A stretch of 64,000 bases of DNA, taken from the NCBI RefSeq assembly GCF_001591965.1, contig NZ_BCVX01000003.1:124001-188000 (forward strand). Direction: 5' to 3'. Under the pieces are notes generated by a model. It made no database searches, was not told where the DNA came from, and saw only the letters and a list, made by a program, of their open reading frames with translations. Positions 15,607 to 24,454 of this stretch are shown here, in pieces. Position 1 is the first letter of the stretch, and every line of letters starts with the position of its first letter. The translations under genes and the position numbers were made by a program. The stretch is from Lysinibacillus odysseyi 34hs-1 = NBRC 100172 (lineage in GTDB: Bacteria; Bacillota; Bacilli; Bacillales_A; Planococcaceae).

Positions 15607-16452
15607 TTGAAGATTTTTACTGATAGCGCATGTGATTTACCAAAGGGCTATTATGAGGAGCACCAAGTATCCTTGTTTCCACTGCGTGTCCATTTAAACG
15701 GACAAGAATATGAGGATGTATTCGGTATTGAGCCGGAGGAAATTTATAAGGCAATTGCCGCTGGTGCCCAGCCGAAAACATCACAAGTGTCTCCGGAAAC
15801 CTTTTATCAAGCATTTGAAGAAGCAGCGAAAAATAATGAGGAAGCGATCTATATCGCCTTTTCTTCACCATTGTCAGGGACATGCCAGACAGCGATGATG
15901 ATGCGGAATGAACTCCTTGAAACATATCCAAATATGAAGCTTGCCATTATCGATACAAAATGCGCTTCACTCGGACAAGGCTTCGTTGTAAAAGAGGCTG
16001 TTAAACTGCGTGATGAAGGGAAGACATTCGAGGAAATGGTCGAGCAATTGCCACAATATGCCGCAAAAGTTGAGCATCTTTTCACCGTGGCTGATTTAGA
16101 TTATTTGGCAAAAGGCGGCCGTGTATCAAAAACAAGCGCCTTTGTAGGTGGTCTTTTGAACATTAAGCCGATTTTAAATGTGGAAGACGGAAAGCTGATC
16201 CCAATCGAAAAGATACGCGGGCACAAAAAAGCGATCAATCGTATGATCGATATAATGGCGGAACGCGGCGGTGACTTTTCGGAAAAGGTAGTAGGTCTCT
16301 CCCACAGTAACGATGAGCAACTTCTTGCTGACGTTAAAAAGGCAATTGAGGAGCGTTTGCAGCCTAAGGCAATAGATGTGACAAATATCGGTGCCGTCAT
16401 AGGCTCGCATGTAGGCTCAGGAACAATTGCTATTTTCTTTACGAATGATTAA
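15607..16452 (+). CDS. DegV-family fatty-acid-binding protein
   Basis: This 281-residue protein has the DegV pattern: KIFTDSACDLPKGYY at the N-terminus, KTSQVSPETF near 58-67, IAFSSPLSGTCQ near 85-95 and the LDYLAKGGRVSKTSAF motif near 160-175. DegV/FakB proteins bind a fatty acid and present it to the kinase FakA for membrane lipid synthesis. TTG 15607 is chosen because GGAGG lies 8 nt upstream; the TTG at 15601 would be too close. The gene stands alone with its own promoter. Confidence 0.92.
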   Translation: MKIFTDSACDLPKGYYEEHQVSLFPLRVHLNGQEYEDVFGIEPEEIYKAIAAGAQPKTSQVSPETFYQAFEEAAKNNEEAIYIAFSSPLSGTCQTAMMMRNELLETYPNMKLAIIDTKCASLGQGFVVKEAVKLRDEGKTFEEMVEQLPQYAAKVEHLFTVADLDYLAKGGRVSKTSAFVGGLLNIKPILNVEDGKLIPIEKIRGHKKAINRMIDIMAERGGDFSEKVVGLSHSNDEQLLADVKKAIEERLQPKAIDVTNIGAVIGSHVGSGTIAIFFTND

Positions 16453-16537
16453 AATGAAAGCTTGCGGAGGTTATTCTTCCGGCATGCTTTTTCATTTGCT
16501 CTTATTTTACGTATAAATTCTGTTAGCTGCTTATGAT

Positions 16538-16590
16538 AAAAAAGGCTGGGTGAAAAGTCAAAATGACCTTTCACTCAGCCCTCTTTTTTA
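16538..16590. terminator. Bidirectional terminator between degV and the chemoreceptor gene
   Basis: A stem of about 17 bp with several G-U/mismatch positions (GGCTGGGTGAAAAGTCA at 16544-16560 against TGACCTTTCACTCAGCC ending at 16580) has a T-run on both strands. The right tail overlaps the end of the chemoreceptor gene. Confidence 0.85.
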
Positions 16591-18270
16591 TACTTTAAAC
16601 TTATCTACTATAGTTTCCAAAAATTCCGATTCTGCTGTTAGCTGTTGGGAAACTGAACTAATTTCCTGCATAATACCTACCTGTTCCTCAATTGTCTCAG
16701 CGACTTTTGCAGCATGGGACGCTGACTCGTCAGATTGCTCGGAGATACCTACGACTGAAGCAGCTACTTCTTCCACGGAAGTAGAAATTTCATCTACCAC
16801 TATAGCTGTTCCGCCAATCTCCTCAGTAATTTGGTCAACCGCCTTTTCAATAAGCGCAAATGTCTCTCCTGCTTGTTTAACGATAGCAACACCGCTTTCA
16901 GAAGCATATACACTTTGTTCGACAGATGCAGCCACCTGGGTTGTTTCATGGCGGATTTCATTCGTCAGGCGGTGTATTTGCTGGGCTGATTCCTTTGACT
17001 GCTCTGCCAGTTTACGCACTTCGTCTGCTACAACAGCAAATCCTTTCCCATGCTCTCCTGCCCGTGCTGCTTCAATGGCAGCATTAAGTGCCAAAAGATT
17101 CGTCTGTTCCGTAATATCTGTAATTAACTTTGTCATCTGCTCAATTTCATGCGACTGCTCGAGTAAACGGGTAATCATTGCTTCTGTTATATTTGTAGAA
17201 GTGGATATTTCCTCCATCTGCTGTTCTATTGCATGAATTGAGTGAATGCCCTTATCAGCTAGATGCTTCATCTGCTGTGTATTCATATGGATATTTGAAG
17301 TAGACTGGGCCATTTTCTGCACAGATTCTGTAGTCTCCTTCATCGCATTCGCACTAATATTGGCACTTACTGCAGATGTCTTAGCATTATCCGCTAACCG
17401 TTCTGCCAGCTCCGCTGTCTGCTCAATATAAGCAAGCGCTTTATTTGTATGATTAGCCAGCTCCCCGCTGGAATCAGAAAGCCGGTTAGTGTTTTTACTC
17501 ATTGTTTGGATAAGAGTTGTAAGTGATTTTTTCATCACGTTGAATGCCTCGGCAAGTTCCTTCACTTCCCCTGTTGTACTTGACTCCACATCTTCCTCTG
17601 TTAAATCACCGGCAGCAATCGTGCTAACTGCCTGCTGGAGCTTTTGAATGGGTGTACCAATTACTTTCCCCATTATAAAAGCAGCCGCAACAGCTACTGC
17701 TATACATACTGCAACAAGCCCCATTGTCAGCCATATTGCTGTTTTTGACTCATTTTTTATGTTACTGCTTACGGCCGTAAACTGATGATCATAATAAGTA
17801 ATGAGCTCATCTATATAATTAGCCATATTCTGATTCGGTGGGCGTACCTCATTATTAATCGTGATCTTTACCCCTTCATAATCGAATCTTTTTGTTTGTT
17901 CAACAGCTTTATCGACTGCAAGATTAAATTGCTCATTCTCCTGTACAAGCACTGCTATCGCCTCAGCCATAGCATTTGACGGCCCGCTATTCAATTTTTC
18001 TATCTCATCCGCCAATTCACCTCGCATTATATCCAGTTCCTTTAGGACACTTAAATCACCGGAAAGGGCGAATTCCCTAACAAGCATTCCTTGTGTACTC
18101 AAGTTATTTTTCATTTCACTCACCATTAAAAGTGCCGATTGCTGTTCATCAATAATCTTCTGCATATTAGAATTCACACGCTGAATTTGCAGCAAATTCA
18201 CAATTGATACAATGATGACAATAATAAGGATTCCTGAGTATGATGCAAACAGTTTCTTCCTGATATTCAT
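16588..18270 (-). CDS. Methyl-accepting chemotaxis protein
   Basis: This 560-residue transmembrane chemoreceptor has a first span at about 8-28, an extracytoplasmic four-helix-bundle sensor (about 30-185), a second span at about 188-210, a HAMP linker (about 211-265) and a long signalling hairpin. The hairpin tip, [19 protein letters not shown]...[16 protein letters not shown], is the strongly conserved CheA/CheW contact site. No C-terminal CheR-binding pentapeptide is present. The ligand is unknown. GAGG lies 8 nt before the ATG. It is a single-gene unit. Confidence 0.95.
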   Translation of the reverse strand: MNIRKKLFASYSGILIIVIIVSIVNLLQIQRVNSNMQKIIDEQQSALLMVSEMKNNLSTQGMLVREFALSGDLSVLKELDIMRGELADEIEKLNSGPSNAMAEAIAVLVQENEQFNLAVDKAVEQTKRFDYEGVKITINNEVRPPNQNMANYIDELITYYDHQFTAVSSNIKNESKTAIWLTMGLVAVCIAVAVAAAFIMGKVIGTPIQKLQQAVSTIAAGDLTEEDVESSTTGEVKELAEAFNVMKKSLTTLIQTMSKNTNRLSDSSGELANHTNKALAYIEQTAELAERLADNAKTSAVSANISANAMKETTESVQKMAQSTSNIHMNTQQMKHLADKGIHSIHAIEQQMEEISTSTNITEAMITRLLEQSHEIEQMTKLITDITEQTNLLALNAAIEAARAGEHGKGFAVVADEVRKLAEQSKESAQQIHRLTNEIRHETTQVAASVEQSVYASESGVAIVKQAGETFALIEKAVDQITEEIGGTAIVVDEISTSVEEVAASVVGISEQSDESASHAAKVAETIEEQVGIMQEISSVSQQLTAESEFLETIVDKFKV

Positions 18271-18365
18271 AGTAAATACCTCATTTGTATGTTAATAGTA
18301 AAATTATATACTAAAGGCCCTCTCTAATAAACAGAAAAGGATAATTTTTATGTATATTTAACTAT

Positions 18366-18396
18366 AAGAAAAGCACACGTAGAAAACGTGTGCTCA
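18366..18396 (-). terminator. Terminator of the cvfC-like gene
   Basis: AGCACACGT and ACGTGTGCT pair over a short loop; on the minus strand the stem is followed by TTTTCTTAT. Confidence 0.7.
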
Positions 18397-18400
18397 CTAT

Positions 18401-19522
18401 CTAATTTCGCGCATCGGTCATTTGCTTCCAAACGGAGCCTTTTGCTTCTTCACCTTGTTCTATGCGGGCGATTGCCATCTTTACTTGTAGTTTCACTTCG
18501 AACTCACGATCGTTCTCTGCTTCATGCAGAGCAGGCAGACAAGCTTCTGTACCTGTTTCATAGAGGTACATAGCAGCACGCCAGCGCACTAATTTATTTT
18601 TATCTTTTAATGCCTCTATCATTGCGGGCTCGAATTCTTCAAACCCGAGATCGCTCATACAGTCTCCTGCAGTACGACGAACGGCTGCACTCTTGTCTTT
18701 TAATGCTTTTGCTAGCGCAGGTACAACCGCTCTGTCCTCAATCATGCCAAGGTAAACAGTAGCCAAACGCCGAATTGCCATTTGTTCATCATCCAGCGCC
18801 AGTGTCAAAAGCCGCAGATCTTCCACTTCCGGATCCGGCATTTGGTCAAGCAGTTGGAAGCGCTGCTGCCAATCCTCAGGCTCCTTATACATTTCAACTG
18901 TTACTTTCTGCTTCTCCTGAGGGACGAATTTCTTACTGGAATTGGCCGCCTCTACTATTAGGTTCAGACGTTCAGATGGATACGTGGCGAGCACTTCCTG
19001 TAGAACTGCCTGAGCGATTTCTTCCTTATCACCGTAACGGACACCGTAATCTACCCATTTACGTTGGAAGATATAGTTTTCATCCGTTTCTTTTGCCTCG
19101 ATTGACTTAAAGGCAGCTGTGAACTGCTCACCAGTTGCAATTCGAGTTTCCGCTTCGTTATCAAACACTTTAATCTGCAGTGGTATACCTTTAAACATTT
19201 GGACATGTACATATACTTCTCCAAAATGTTCATTTACAGTTGTTCCTTCCTCTGTTTGAGTGTCCGTTTCCCCTAGGGCAGCACGGATTCCTGATAAAAT
19301 AGTTTCCCACGCAAATTTAGCGTTTCGTTCCACAGCCAGGAAGTTTGACACTTGGTATACTCCTTTTATTCCTTCCACACGAAAGATGGCTTGGATTTCT
19401 GGAGAAGCTTCTTCCATATTATCCTTTGTAAAGTTATAGCTCTTCCCGAAAGGCAGATCTTGGTCGATGACAATTTTCATCGAATTAGGACTTGGCGTTG
19501 GTTCAATAGTTATAATTTTCAT
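18401..19522 (-). CDS. CvfC-type protein: NifU/Nfu N-terminal-like domain plus HEAT repeats
   Basis: This 373-residue protein has an N-terminal Nfu-type domain (about 1-90; TPSPNSMKIVIDQDLPFG and FRVEGIKGVYQVSNFLAVER are characteristic), a middle region (about 100-225), and three or four HEAT-like repeats (DDEQMAIRRLATVYLGMIEDRAVVPALAKALKDKSAAVRRTA). This arrangement is that of the conserved virulence factor C family of Firmicutes. The molecular role is not well defined; scaffolding or protein contacts are likely. GGAGG lies 8 nt before the ATG. It is encoded just downstream of the ABC-F gene with a 14-nt gap, probably in one operon. Confidence 0.8.
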   Translation of the reverse strand: MKIITIEPTPSPNSMKIVIDQDLPFGKSYNFTKDNMEEASPEIQAIFRVEGIKGVYQVSNFLAVERNAKFAWETILSGIRAALGETDTQTEEGTTVNEHFGEVYVHVQMFKGIPLQIKVFDNEAETRIATGEQFTAAFKSIEAKETDENYIFQRKWVDYGVRYGDKEEIAQAVLQEVLATYPSERLNLIVEAANSSKKFVPQEKQKVTVEMYKEPEDWQQRFQLLDQMPDPEVEDLRLLTLALDDEQMAIRRLATVYLGMIEDRAVVPALAKALKDKSAAVRRTAGDCMSDLGFEEFEPAMIEALKDKNKLVRWRAAMYLYETGTEACLPALHEAENDREFEVKLQVKMAIARIEQGEEAKGSVWKQMTDARN

Positions 19523-19536
19523 CGGGCATTTCCTCC

Positions 19537-21423
19537 TTAGCTGTTTACGATTTCTTCTAAGTAGCTCCAGCGCTCTATTAATTGTTCATAGCGGGCATTC
19601 AGTTCGTCCAGCTTGGCTGTTAGCTCTTGCAGTTTTGTAAAGTCAGAGCCAGCCGTCGATATGCCTTCCTCTGTCTTCATAATATCTTCTTCCACATTTG
19701 CAATTGTCTCTGCAATAGTTTCCCATTCTTTTTGCTCTTTAAAACTCAGTTTTTTCTTTTCGGATTTTGGCTTTTCCTGCTTTGGTCTTTCTTGCTTGAT
19801 TTCTTTTACGTCCTGTTTTTCCTGTTCCTGCTTCTTCGCCAGATAATCTGTATAAATATCAAGACTCTCTTCTACATTTCCCTTTCCGTCCAGAATCCAC
19901 AGCTTTTTGGCAATCCGATCCAAGAAGAAACGGTCGTGGGAAATGGTAACGACGACACCGGGGAAATGCTCAATAAAATCTTCGAGCACTCCAAGTGTTT
20001 CGATATCTAAATCATTAGTCGGTTCATCAAGCAGCAGTACATTCGGCTGCTCCATCAGCAAACGAAGCAAATGCAGGCGTTTGCGCTCACCACCGGAAAG
20101 TTTTCCGATTGGTGTCCCGTGCGTATGTAAAGGGAATAAAAAGCGCTCCAGCATCTGTGCTGCCGAATAACGTACACCCGCTGCATCTGTTATATCATTT
20201 GATGCTTCACGGATATATTCAATCATCCGCTCATTCTCATTCATTTTAGGCAGTGCCTGCTTAAAATGCAGTCTTTTTACTGTAGAGCCTACAAGCACTT
20301 CTCCTTTATCAGGCTCAAGCTCTCCTGCCAAAATATTGAGCAATGTGGACTTGCCGTAGCCGTTTGCTCCGATAATGCCAATTCTGTCCCCCTGCTGCAG
20401 CAGGAAGCCAAAATCTTTTAGAATCACACGGTCACCGTATGCCTTTGAAATGCTTTCGGCTTCGAGTACTTTTCTGCCAAGCCGTGTTGTGGCTAGTGCC
20501 AGCTCTAAATCAGCATCATCGTTTGATCGATCAATGGACTTATCTAGCTCTTCAAAGCGCTGAATACGCGCCTTTTGTTTCGTCGTACGCGCTTTTGCTC
20601 CGCGCCGAATCCATTTCAACTCTGAGCGGTAACGGTTTTGAAGCTTTGCCTGGGTAGCTGCGCTCATTTCTTCCCGGATAGCACGTGCTTCTAAAAAGTC
20701 GGCATAATTGCCTGTATGGCGATACAGTGTCTGATCCGCCAGCTCATAAATATGCGTTGCCATCTCATCCAGGAAATACCGATCATGGGTAATAAAGATG
20801 ACAGCACCTTTGAGGCGTGATACCATCTCCTGCAGCCACTCTGTTGACTCAACATCCAAGTGGTTTGTCGGTTCATCAAGCAAGTATAAATCAGCAGGTT
20901 CAATAAGCACCTTTGCAAGCGCCACTCGTTTTTGCTGACCTCCAGATAATTCAGTTACAACATGATCAAACATATCAATACCAAGCTTTGTCAATGCCTG
21001 CTTTGCCAGCGCATTGACATCCCAGGCATTTTCACTGTCCATCTTTTGCTGCAGGGCAAATAGATTATTTTGAAGCTGTATTGATTCAGGGTTTCCTGCA
21101 AGTGCTGCAACGGCTTCCTCATATGCACGATTCAGTTGGAGCGCCGGTGAATCACCACTGAACACGGCCTGCAGTACTGTGATCCCTGCCATAAATGCAG
21201 GGTCCTGTTCCAAATAGGCGATACGGTATTTATTCGGGTGGTCAAGTGTGATGGAATCTGCCTCTTGAACACCTGCTAGAATAGAAAGAAGCGTGGACTT
21301 ACCAGTACCATTGATACCGATTAATCCTGCCCGCTCTCCTTCATTGATCGTGAACTCGATATTTTCAAACAGTGTTTTATCCCCCACTGTTTTGGTTAAA
21401 TTATTTACAATTAAATGACTCAT
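19537..21423 (-). CDS. ABC-F family ribosome-associated ATPase (YfmR/Uup-like)
   Basis: This 628-residue protein has two ABC ATPase domains and no membrane segments. Walker A motifs are GINGTGKST (about 36-44) and GANGYGKST (about 350-358), and signature motifs are LSGGQQKRVALAK and LSGGERKRLHLLRL. Between them is the basic P-site tRNA-interaction linker (RSELKWIRRGAKARTTKQKARIQRF). The C-terminus is a lysine-rich stretch and coiled coil (about 545-625), as in Uup/YfmR. ABC-F proteins act at the ribosomal E-site to relieve stalls. It overlaps the HD-hydrolase gene by four bases. Confidence 0.93.
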   Translation of the reverse strand: MSHLIVNNLTKTVGDKTLFENIEFTINEGERAGLIGINGTGKSTLLSILAGVQEADSITLDHPNKYRIAYLEQDPAFMAGITVLQAVFSGDSPALQLNRAYEEAVAALAGNPESIQLQNNLFALQQKMDSENAWDVNALAKQALTKLGIDMFDHVVTELSGGQQKRVALAKVLIEPADLYLLDEPTNHLDVESTEWLQEMVSRLKGAVIFITHDRYFLDEMATHIYELADQTLYRHTGNYADFLEARAIREEMSAATQAKLQNRYRSELKWIRRGAKARTTKQKARIQRFEELDKSIDRSNDDADLELALATTRLGRKVLEAESISKAYGDRVILKDFGFLLQQGDRIGIIGANGYGKSTLLNILAGELEPDKGEVLVGSTVKRLHFKQALPKMNENERMIEYIREASNDITDAAGVRYSAAQMLERFLFPLHTHGTPIGKLSGGERKRLHLLRLLMEQPNVLLLDEPTNDLDIETLGVLEDFIEHFPGVVVTISHDRFFLDRIAKKLWILDGKGNVEESLDIYTDYLAKKQEQEKQDVKEIKQERPKQEKPKSEKKKLSFKEQKEWETIAETIANVEEDIMKTEEGISTAGSDFTKLQELTAKLDELNARYEQLIERWSYLEEIVNS

Positions 21424-22049
21424 ACAATCCCGTCTCTTTCCTTTTTAAGCTGTCTTAAAAAGGATACCATAAATTCATGACGTTCTTCAGCCATTTGTCT
21501 TCCCTTTTCTGTAACCATCAAGTCTTTCAATAATAAAAGCTTTTCGTAAAAATGGGTAACCGAGGCCGTTGACTTTGTGCGGTACTCCTCAACAGACATA
21601 TCAATACGTGTTTCTTCTGCGTCATCATACAGTTTGCGCCCCTTCGCTCCGCCGTAAGCAAAAGTTCTTGCAATACCTACCGCTCCTATAGCATCCAGTC
21701 GGTCTGCGTCACGCACGATTTTTGCTTCTACCGTCTTTGCTTCCAATTCATTACCGCCATTAAATGAGACAGAAGCGATCACCTCGCGAATATGGCTGCG
21801 GTTTTCTTCTGACAAATCAAGTAATGCTAAAATCCGTTCCTCGGATTCTTTCGTATCTGTATATTTTGCATCGCTCACATCGTGAAGCAGCACTGCCAGC
21901 CTTACTATTTCCCTGTCTGCAGCCGGCTCTGACTGTAAAATAGTTTCTGCGTTCTTATATACACGTTCAATATGCTGGAAATCATGACTGGCATCCATCG
22001 TATCGTATATTTCTTTTACAAGTGCTTCACATTTTTTTACATTATCCAT
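21420..22049 (-). CDS. HD-domain phosphohydrolase (YpgQ/YedJ-like)
   Basis: This 209-residue protein has the HD-domain metal ligands: His in ASHDFQHIERV (about 17-27), the HD pair in LAVLLHDVSDAKY (about 47-59) and a distal Asp in KIVRDADRLDAIGAVG (about 106-121). Relatives such as B. subtilis YpgQ hydrolyse nucleotide pyrophosphates; the exact substrate is inferred. Its end overlaps the ABC-F start by four bases, so the two are co-translated. Confidence 0.88.
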   Translation of the reverse strand: MDNVKKCEALVKEIYDTMDASHDFQHIERVYKNAETILQSEPAADREIVRLAVLLHDVSDAKYTDTKESEERILALLDLSEENRSHIREVIASVSFNGGNELEAKTVEAKIVRDADRLDAIGAVGIARTFAYGGAKGRKLYDDAEETRIDMSVEEYRTKSTASVTHFYEKLLLLKDLMVTEKGRQMAEERHEFMVSFLRQLKKERDGIV

Positions 22050-22249
22050 TACATAAGACCTTCTTTCGAGATTTCGCTATTATGAATGTTTCTAAAACTG
22101 CTAGAAGAATAAATTTATTATACTATGTAGAATGGCTTTCCCCAACCAAATGAAGGAAGTCTATTTATTTAACGAGCAAAAGGAAACGGTATTGTATAAG
22201 AATTTTAGCAAGAGGTCGGCTTCATGAAGCAATTTTCAAAAGGCTTTCT

Positions 22250-22285
22250 CAGAAAAAAAGTGCGCCGGATTTCTTGGCGCACTTT
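22250..22285 (-). terminator. Terminator of the catalase gene
   Basis: AAGTGCGCC (22258-22266) pairs with GGCGCACTT (22276-22284); on the minus strand seven T follow. Confidence 0.9.
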
Positions 22286-22325
22286 ACTATATATTCTTTT
22301 GTAGCAGGAAAGAAAAGTTTAAAAA

Positions 22326-23915
22326 TCAATATGGATCTGCGTCATGGCCCTTTTCAACAGCATCCTCTACCGCTTGATCGTTTTTCGCATTTCCAAGCGG
22401 GCCTGATTCCGATGATTTGGCATTTTTTAGACCTTCACGTAAACGGCGGCCATATTCCTCGTCTGCCTCTTCAGCGTAGGAAATCATTTTCTCCTGAATT
22501 CGCACATCACACTTCGATAAATCTGTTACTAAATTTAAAATGAGATCATCTTTTTCCCATTGTTCGAATGCGCGATATGTTTCTCCCGCCTGTTTAAAGT
22601 TATTTTCCCGGTCAATGGACTCACGGACAAGCTTACCTTTAACTTCAGGTGTATATTCTTTGCCTGTTTGTTTTGCTTCTTTAAGTCCGCCTAATATAGA
22701 TGGTTCATAATTAATATGTGGATTTTGGTTAGGCCCTTTATCCACGTAGTACTCCATCTGTCCGCCCCGCTGGTTTGTCGCCACACGTTTTTTCGGCGCA
22801 TTAATAGGAAGTTGTAAATAGTTTGGACCTACACGGTAGCGCTGTGTATCCGAATAACTGAATGTACGGCCCTGCAGCATTTTGTCATCGGAGAAGTCAA
22901 GGCCGTCAACTAAAACCCCTGTACCGAATGCAACCTGCTCTACCTCTGCAAAATAATCTTCAGGGTTTTTATTCAATACCATTTTTCCGACTTTCTTCCA
23001 CGGGAATTGTTCAGGCGGCCAAAGCTTTGTATCATCTAACGGATCAAAATCAAGCTCCGGATGATCATCATCGCTCATAATTTGCACATACAGTTCCCAC
23101 TCAGGGTAATCGCCTTTTTCGATTGCTTCAAACAAATCCTGAGTAGCATGGTTAAAGTTTTTCGCCTGGATTTCCTCTGCTTCTTTTTGTGTCAGGTTTT
23201 TGATACCCTGCAGCGGTTCCCAGTGATACTTGACAAGAACTGCTTCACCGTCTTTATTGACCCATTTATACGTATTAACACCTGAGCCTTGCATCATGCG
23301 GTAGTTCGCAGGTATGCCCCATGGTGAGTAAATAAGAGTTACCATATGGAAGCTCTCCGGAGACGAGGCGCAGAAATCAAAGAATCGCTCTGAATCCTGG
23401 CGGTTTGTTACAGGATCCGGTTTAAACGCATGGATCATATCCGGGAATTTTACCGCATCACGGATGAAGAAAATCTTAAGGTTGTTCCCTACTAAATCCC
23501 AGTTACCATCCTCTGTATAAAATTTTACGGCGAAGCCTCGTGGATCTCGCAATGTTTCCGGTGAATGGCCGCCATGAATAACCGAGGAGAAGCGGACGAA
23601 TAATGGTGTGCGTTTTCCTTTTTCCTGGAAAAGCTTCGCACGTGTGTATTTGCTAACCGGCTCGTCTCCTACCATACCGTAACTCTCAAAATAGCCGTGT
23701 GCTCCAGCACCACGGGCATGCACAACACGTTCTGGAATACGTTCCCGGTCAAAATGACTGATCTTTTCGATAAAATCATAGTTCTCTAATGTAGCTGGCC
23801 CACGATTTCCTACAGTGCGGATATTTTGATTGTTTGTAATCGGATGGCCCTGTCTGTTTGTTAGCGTATCTTCATTTTCAATATTATTAGGTTCATGCTT
23901 TTGGTTTTTATCCAT
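22326..23915 (-). CDS. Heme catalase
   Basis: Breaks down hydrogen peroxide to water and oxygen in the cytosol. The 529-residue protein has all catalase landmarks: the distal His in [15 protein letters not shown], the distal Asn in [18 protein letters not shown], and the proximal heme Tyr in the [12 protein letters not shown] motif. The [20 protein letters not shown] segment resembles the KatX/KatE-like branch rather than B. subtilis KatA. ATG 23915 is chosen with AAAGGAG 8 nt upstream; the longer GTG frame has its ribosome site against the start. The promoter looks like a stress/sporulation sigma type, and no good PerR box is seen. Confidence 0.95.
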   Translation of the reverse strand: MDKNQKHEPNNIENEDTLTNRQGHPITNNQNIRTVGNRGPATLENYDFIEKISHFDRERIPERVVHARGAGAHGYFESYGMVGDEPVSKYTRAKLFQEKGKRTPLFVRFSSVIHGGHSPETLRDPRGFAVKFYTEDGNWDLVGNNLKIFFIRDAVKFPDMIHAFKPDPVTNRQDSERFFDFCASSPESFHMVTLIYSPWGIPANYRMMQGSGVNTYKWVNKDGEAVLVKYHWEPLQGIKNLTQKEAEEIQAKNFNHATQDLFEAIEKGDYPEWELYVQIMSDDDHPELDFDPLDDTKLWPPEQFPWKKVGKMVLNKNPEDYFAEVEQVAFGTGVLVDGLDFSDDKMLQGRTFSYSDTQRYRVGPNYLQLPINAPKKRVATNQRGGQMEYYVDKGPNQNPHINYEPSILGGLKEAKQTGKEYTPEVKGKLVRESIDRENNFKQAGETYRAFEQWEKDDLILNLVTDLSKCDVRIQEKMISYAEEADEEYGRRLREGLKNAKSSESGPLGNAKNDQAVEDAVEKGHDADPY

Positions 23916-23947
23916 TTCATTCACTCCTTTACTCGTATAGAAGTAGT

Positions 23948-23973
23948 TTATCCACTAATTCCAAGTAATAAAC
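23948..23973 (-). promoter_or_regulatory. Sigma-B/sigma-F-like promoter of catalase
   Basis: On the minus strand GTTTAT (23973-23968), a 14-nt spacer and GGATAA (23953-23948) resemble the sigma-B GTTTAA/GGGWAW pattern, and also the sigma-F pattern with GG...AAACT. The predicted start is about 26 nt before the ATG, leaving just enough room for the ribosome site. Confidence 0.5.
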
Positions 23974-24059
23974 GGAAAAACCGCCAATCTCCTGTCCATT
24001 TGGTGACATTTCTCTTTTTTCTCCTCAGGTTCTTTTCTAATTACTTATTTTTCTACTTT

Positions 24060-24188
24060 ATATTTTCACAGTCTTTTATGGGGGTGGCCCGCCGTCATTT
24101 TAAGCACTTTAATACCTGGTCCCTCGTCGAAGTTTCTTCTTAAGGATGATAGTTTTTAGTACGGAGTGCTATCACCTGATGATGCTCA
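24060..24188. other. GC-richer unexplained stretch upstream of catalase
   Basis: This stretch lies between the fhs terminator and the catalase promoter. It contains GGGGGTGGCCCGCC near 24080 and a TGATAG/CTATCA pair on the minus strand spanning about 24140-24175. No open frame with a ribosome site is visible. It may be a structured leader or an old gene remnant; I cannot name it. Confidence 0.3.
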
Positions 24189-24214
24189 TAAAAAAAGCGG
24201 GGGTTTACCCCCGC
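24189..24214 (-). terminator. Strong terminator, distal copy after fhs
   Basis: GCGGGGG (24197-24203) and CCCCCGC (24208-24214) form a perfect 7-bp stem with loop TTTA, followed on the minus strand by seven T. A similar but weaker hairpin lies at 24427-24444. Confidence 0.85.
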
Positions 24215-24454
24215 CTGTAGAATGAAGAGAAAATCTTTTTACGACTTTGTCTTCAAGTATTTTTAGATAAGATAGCAATAAAGCTCACTCAGCCTGTCTT
24301 GAAAACGCTCGCCAGACAAGGCATGCCGATGAGCGAATGGCCTTTTATTTGCGACGATAGCAAAGCATCGGAAGCAAACGAGCGAGGCAAGCAACACAGG
24401 ATGAAAGTCTTTGTCAACTGGAGGAAGCGGGAGTTTATCCCCGCCTGTGTCCAT
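24215..24454. other. Non-coding segment between two related terminator hairpins
   Basis: The right edge carries the hairpin GCGGG-N8-CCCGC (24427-24444) followed by CCTGTGTCC, and the left edge a near copy followed by CCTGTAG. On the minus strand the right-hand hairpin lost its T-run (CTTCCTCC), while the left one has seven T. The 200 bp between has several short dyads (for example CGAT-N7-ATCG near 24355) but no plausible gene. Duplication of the fhs terminator around an inserted segment is one explanation. Confidence 0.4.

Noticed and set aside
15607-16452. Large reverse-strand frames inside degV and the chemoreceptor gene
   Set aside because: Mirror frames of well-supported genes; no ribosome sites or recognisable domains.
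24030-24060. Possible PerR box upstream of catalase
   Set aside because: Only about nine of fifteen positions match TTATAATNATTATAA, and it is too far from the predicted promoter.
24263-24454. 63-codon minus-strand frame after fhs
   Set aside because: No ribosome site, composition unlike a protein, and it runs through hairpins; treated as part of the non-coding segment.
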